From Collinsella aerofaciens (GTDB taxonomy: Bacteria > Actinomycetota > Coriobacteriia > Coriobacteriales > Coriobacteriaceae): a stretch of 25,775 bases of DNA. The DNA lies in the NCBI GenBank assembly GCA_030826265.1, contig JAPJOH010000031.1:1-25775 (forward strand), read 5' to 3'. The number at the start of each line of letters is the position of its first letter. The stretch's first letter is position 1. Under the pieces are notes generated by a model that was not told where the DNA came from, did not search any database, and saw only the letters and a program-made list of their open reading frames with translations. The position numbers were made by a program, and so were the translations under genes. Shown here one piece after another: positions 24,728-25,775 of the stretch.

Positions 24728-25447
24728 ATGCCTACACCCAAAAATGCACCGCTTTACCAGCAGATTTATGACGAAATCAAGGATGCGATCGAGAAAGGTG
24801 TTTATGCACCCAAGGAGCGTATTCCGTCCGAGCTTGAGCTAGCCGAGCAGTACGACGTGAGCCGAATTACGGTGCGTCGCGCCGTCGAGGAGTTGTGCTC
24901 CGATGGCTACCTGGTTAAGCAGCAGGGCCGCGGCACCTTTGTTTCCACGCCGCACATCAATCGTCAGTTCCATGCCTCGACGCTGCAGACGTTTACCGCG
25001 CTGTGTGCCGGCAACGGCATGAAGGCCGGTGCGCACGTGGTCGATCGCCAGATCGTTCCGGCGCGCCAAAACGAGATGGAGTTCTTTGGTCTGCAGAAGG
25101 ATGCGCTGCTACTGCATATCAAGCGCGTGCGTACGGCCGACGGCGAGCCCATCTTTGAGGAGAACATCTTTGTGCCGTTTGACGCCTACCGTGAGCTGTT
25201 GACGGCCGATCTTGAGGACAAGTCGATTTTTGCCGAGGTCGAGCGTGTTGGCGGAACGCCGATTGTCTCGGTTGGCTACCGTACGGTCGAGGCCGTTCGC
25301 GCTAACGCCGAGCAGGCGGCCGAGCTGGGCATTGCTCCGCACGATCCGCTGCTCAACCTGCGTGCCGGCTTTACCGGTCCCGATGACGAGCCGGTTTTGA
25401 TGGGTAAGCAGTACTACGTGGGATCGCGCTACGTTATGGTGATGTAG
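24728..25447 (+). CDS. GntR/UTRA transcriptional regulator (gntR-2)
   Basis: A 239-residue GntR-family regulator of the HutC/UTRA type. The winged helix-turn-helix (about 8-75) contains RIPSELELAEQYDVSRITVRRA and KQQGRGTFV. The UTRA ligand domain (about 95-233) includes LLLHIKRVRTADGEPIFEEN. Relatives such as FrlR control sugar or Amadori-compound genes. A motif in front of this gene recurs at the PTS operon and DMT promoter regions, so it is the likely regulator of those and of itself. The SD is weak (AAGAG near 24714). It is followed by an array of hairpins rather than a classical terminator. Confidence 0.92.
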   Translation: MPTPKNAPLYQQIYDEIKDAIEKGVYAPKERIPSELELAEQYDVSRITVRRAVEELCSDGYLVKQQGRGTFVSTPHINRQFHASTLQTFTALCAGNGMKAGAHVVDRQIVPARQNEMEFFGLQKDALLLHIKRVRTADGEPIFEENIFVPFDAYRELLTADLEDKSIFAEVERVGGTPIVSVGYRTVEAVRANAEQAAELGIAPHDPLLNLRAGFTGPDDEPVLMGKQYYVGSRYVMVM

Positions 25448-25452
25448 GGTTG

Positions 25453-25480
25453 GTTCCGCCGTTCTGACGAACGGCGGAAC
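25453..25480. repeat. Perfect hairpin 1 of the right-end array
   Basis: GTTCCGCCGTTC (25453-25464) and GAACGGCGGAAC (25469-25480) form a 12-bp stem with loop TGAC, starting 5 bp after the gntR-2 stop. It has no T run. It is followed by CGACGCTGC (25484-25492). Confidence 0.8.
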
Positions 25481-25483
25481 GAT

Positions 25484-25579
25484 CGACGCTGCGCCTTTGG
25501 TTACGCGGTTTTACCAAACCGCGTAACGGCTCGACGCTGCGCCTTTGGTTACGCGGCTTTACCAAACCGCGTAACGGCT
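25484..25579. repeat. Two tandem 48-bp units, each with a hairpin
   Basis: Units 25484-25531 and 25532-25579 are identical apart from one T/C change. Each is CGACGCTGCGCCTTTG followed by a 12-bp stem GTTACGCGG(T/C)TT/AAACCGCGTAAC with loop TACC. A third CGACGCTGC begins at 25580 and a variant CGACGTTGC at 25709. Confidence 0.88.
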
Positions 25580-25588
25580 CGACGCTGC

Positions 25589-25687
25589 AAGCCCGCCAGA
25601 GCGGCAATCTGCCTTTCAACTTCGGCGGCATGATCAGAAGATCAATGCCGCCTTGTTTCAAGGCACCTTGCTCGCTCTGGCGGGCTT
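25589..25687. repeat. Nested 99-nt rod-like hairpin of the right-end array
   Basis: The outer arms (25589-25603 with 25673-25687) pair over 15 bp. Inside are GCCTT/AAGGC (25611-25615/25660-25664), then GGCGGCAT/ATGCCGCC (25624-25631/25645-25652), then GATC-AGAA-GATC at the tip. The layered pairing suggests a structured RNA or a palindromic DNA element. Only TTT follows it. Confidence 0.75.
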
Positions 25688-25723
25688 TCGCTGACATTGC
25701 CAGAACATCGACGTTGCCGGGCC

Positions 25724-25741
25724 GGCACTTGGGGACGTTCC
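25724..25741 (+). repeat. REP-like repeat, class B (copy 2)
   Basis: GGCACTTGGGGACGTTCC is identical to 17157-17174. The rest of the window to 25775 shows nothing further recognisable. Confidence 0.65.
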
Positions 25742-25775
25742 TTTTAATATGAGCAGGACATTGTCAAGAGGCAAA

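Noticed and set aside
25484..25588. CRISPR array
   Set aside because: There are only two full units of 48 bp with no unique spacers; the units are themselves hairpins joined directly.

Overview
The window reads as a chromosomal segment of a high-GC, anaerobic actinobacterium of the class Coriobacteriia, most like Collinsella. This is inferred from the GC-rich coding sequence, occasional TTG and GTG starts, rubrerythrin, the gene families present, and the mannose-family PTS plus deglycase genes. No database search was run, so the genus is a judgement.

Left part (1-14.5 kb) is mostly housekeeping. A tRNA-Asp gene with its own promoter and terminator is followed by an Rrf2-family Cys-containing regulator in tandem with a MutY-like DNA glycosylase that lacks the Fe-S cluster cysteines. 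Next come rubrerythrin, a four-helix membrane protein of unknown function, a small single-helix protein, RmuC, a half-size ABC exporter, endonuclease III, the repair helicase Mfd, a PAP2 phosphatase and a threonine-aldolase-like PLP enzyme. Four DNA-repair genes therefore lie within about 12 kb. The unknown membrane protein sits between two direct copies of a ~173-bp intergenic element, each made of a long hairpin followed by an intrinsic terminator. The hairpin arms differ between copies by changes that preserve base pairing.

Right part (14.5-25.4 kb) is mainly a carbohydrate locus bracketed by two GntR/UTRA regulators. A minus-strand GntR is divergent from a SIS-domain sugar-phosphate deglycase. 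Then follow a DMT-family transporter and an apparent operon of a mannose-family PTS (IIA-IIB fusion, IIC, IID) with a second SIS deglycase, then a HAD phosphatase, a YitT-family membrane protein and the second GntR. Both SIS proteins keep the Glu and His, 16 residues apart, that are catalytic in FraB/FrlB-type 6-phosphofructosyl-amino-acid deglycases. The simplest reading is uptake and phosphorylation of an Amadori compound (such as fructoselysine or glucoselysine) by the PTS, and cleavage by the SIS enzymes to a hexose phosphate and an amino acid or amine. Two candidate operator sets are visible. One is a duplicated 19-bp TGTAT-based element between gntR-1 and the first SIS gene. The other is a CGTTATA-type motif shared by the promoter regions of the DMT gene, the PTS operon and gntR-2.

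The intergenic regions are rich in small repeats: three classes of REP-like sequences, a 119-bp MITE-like element with 15-bp terminal inverted repeats (23242-23360), and an array of hairpins separated by CGACGCTGC at the right end (25453-25688).
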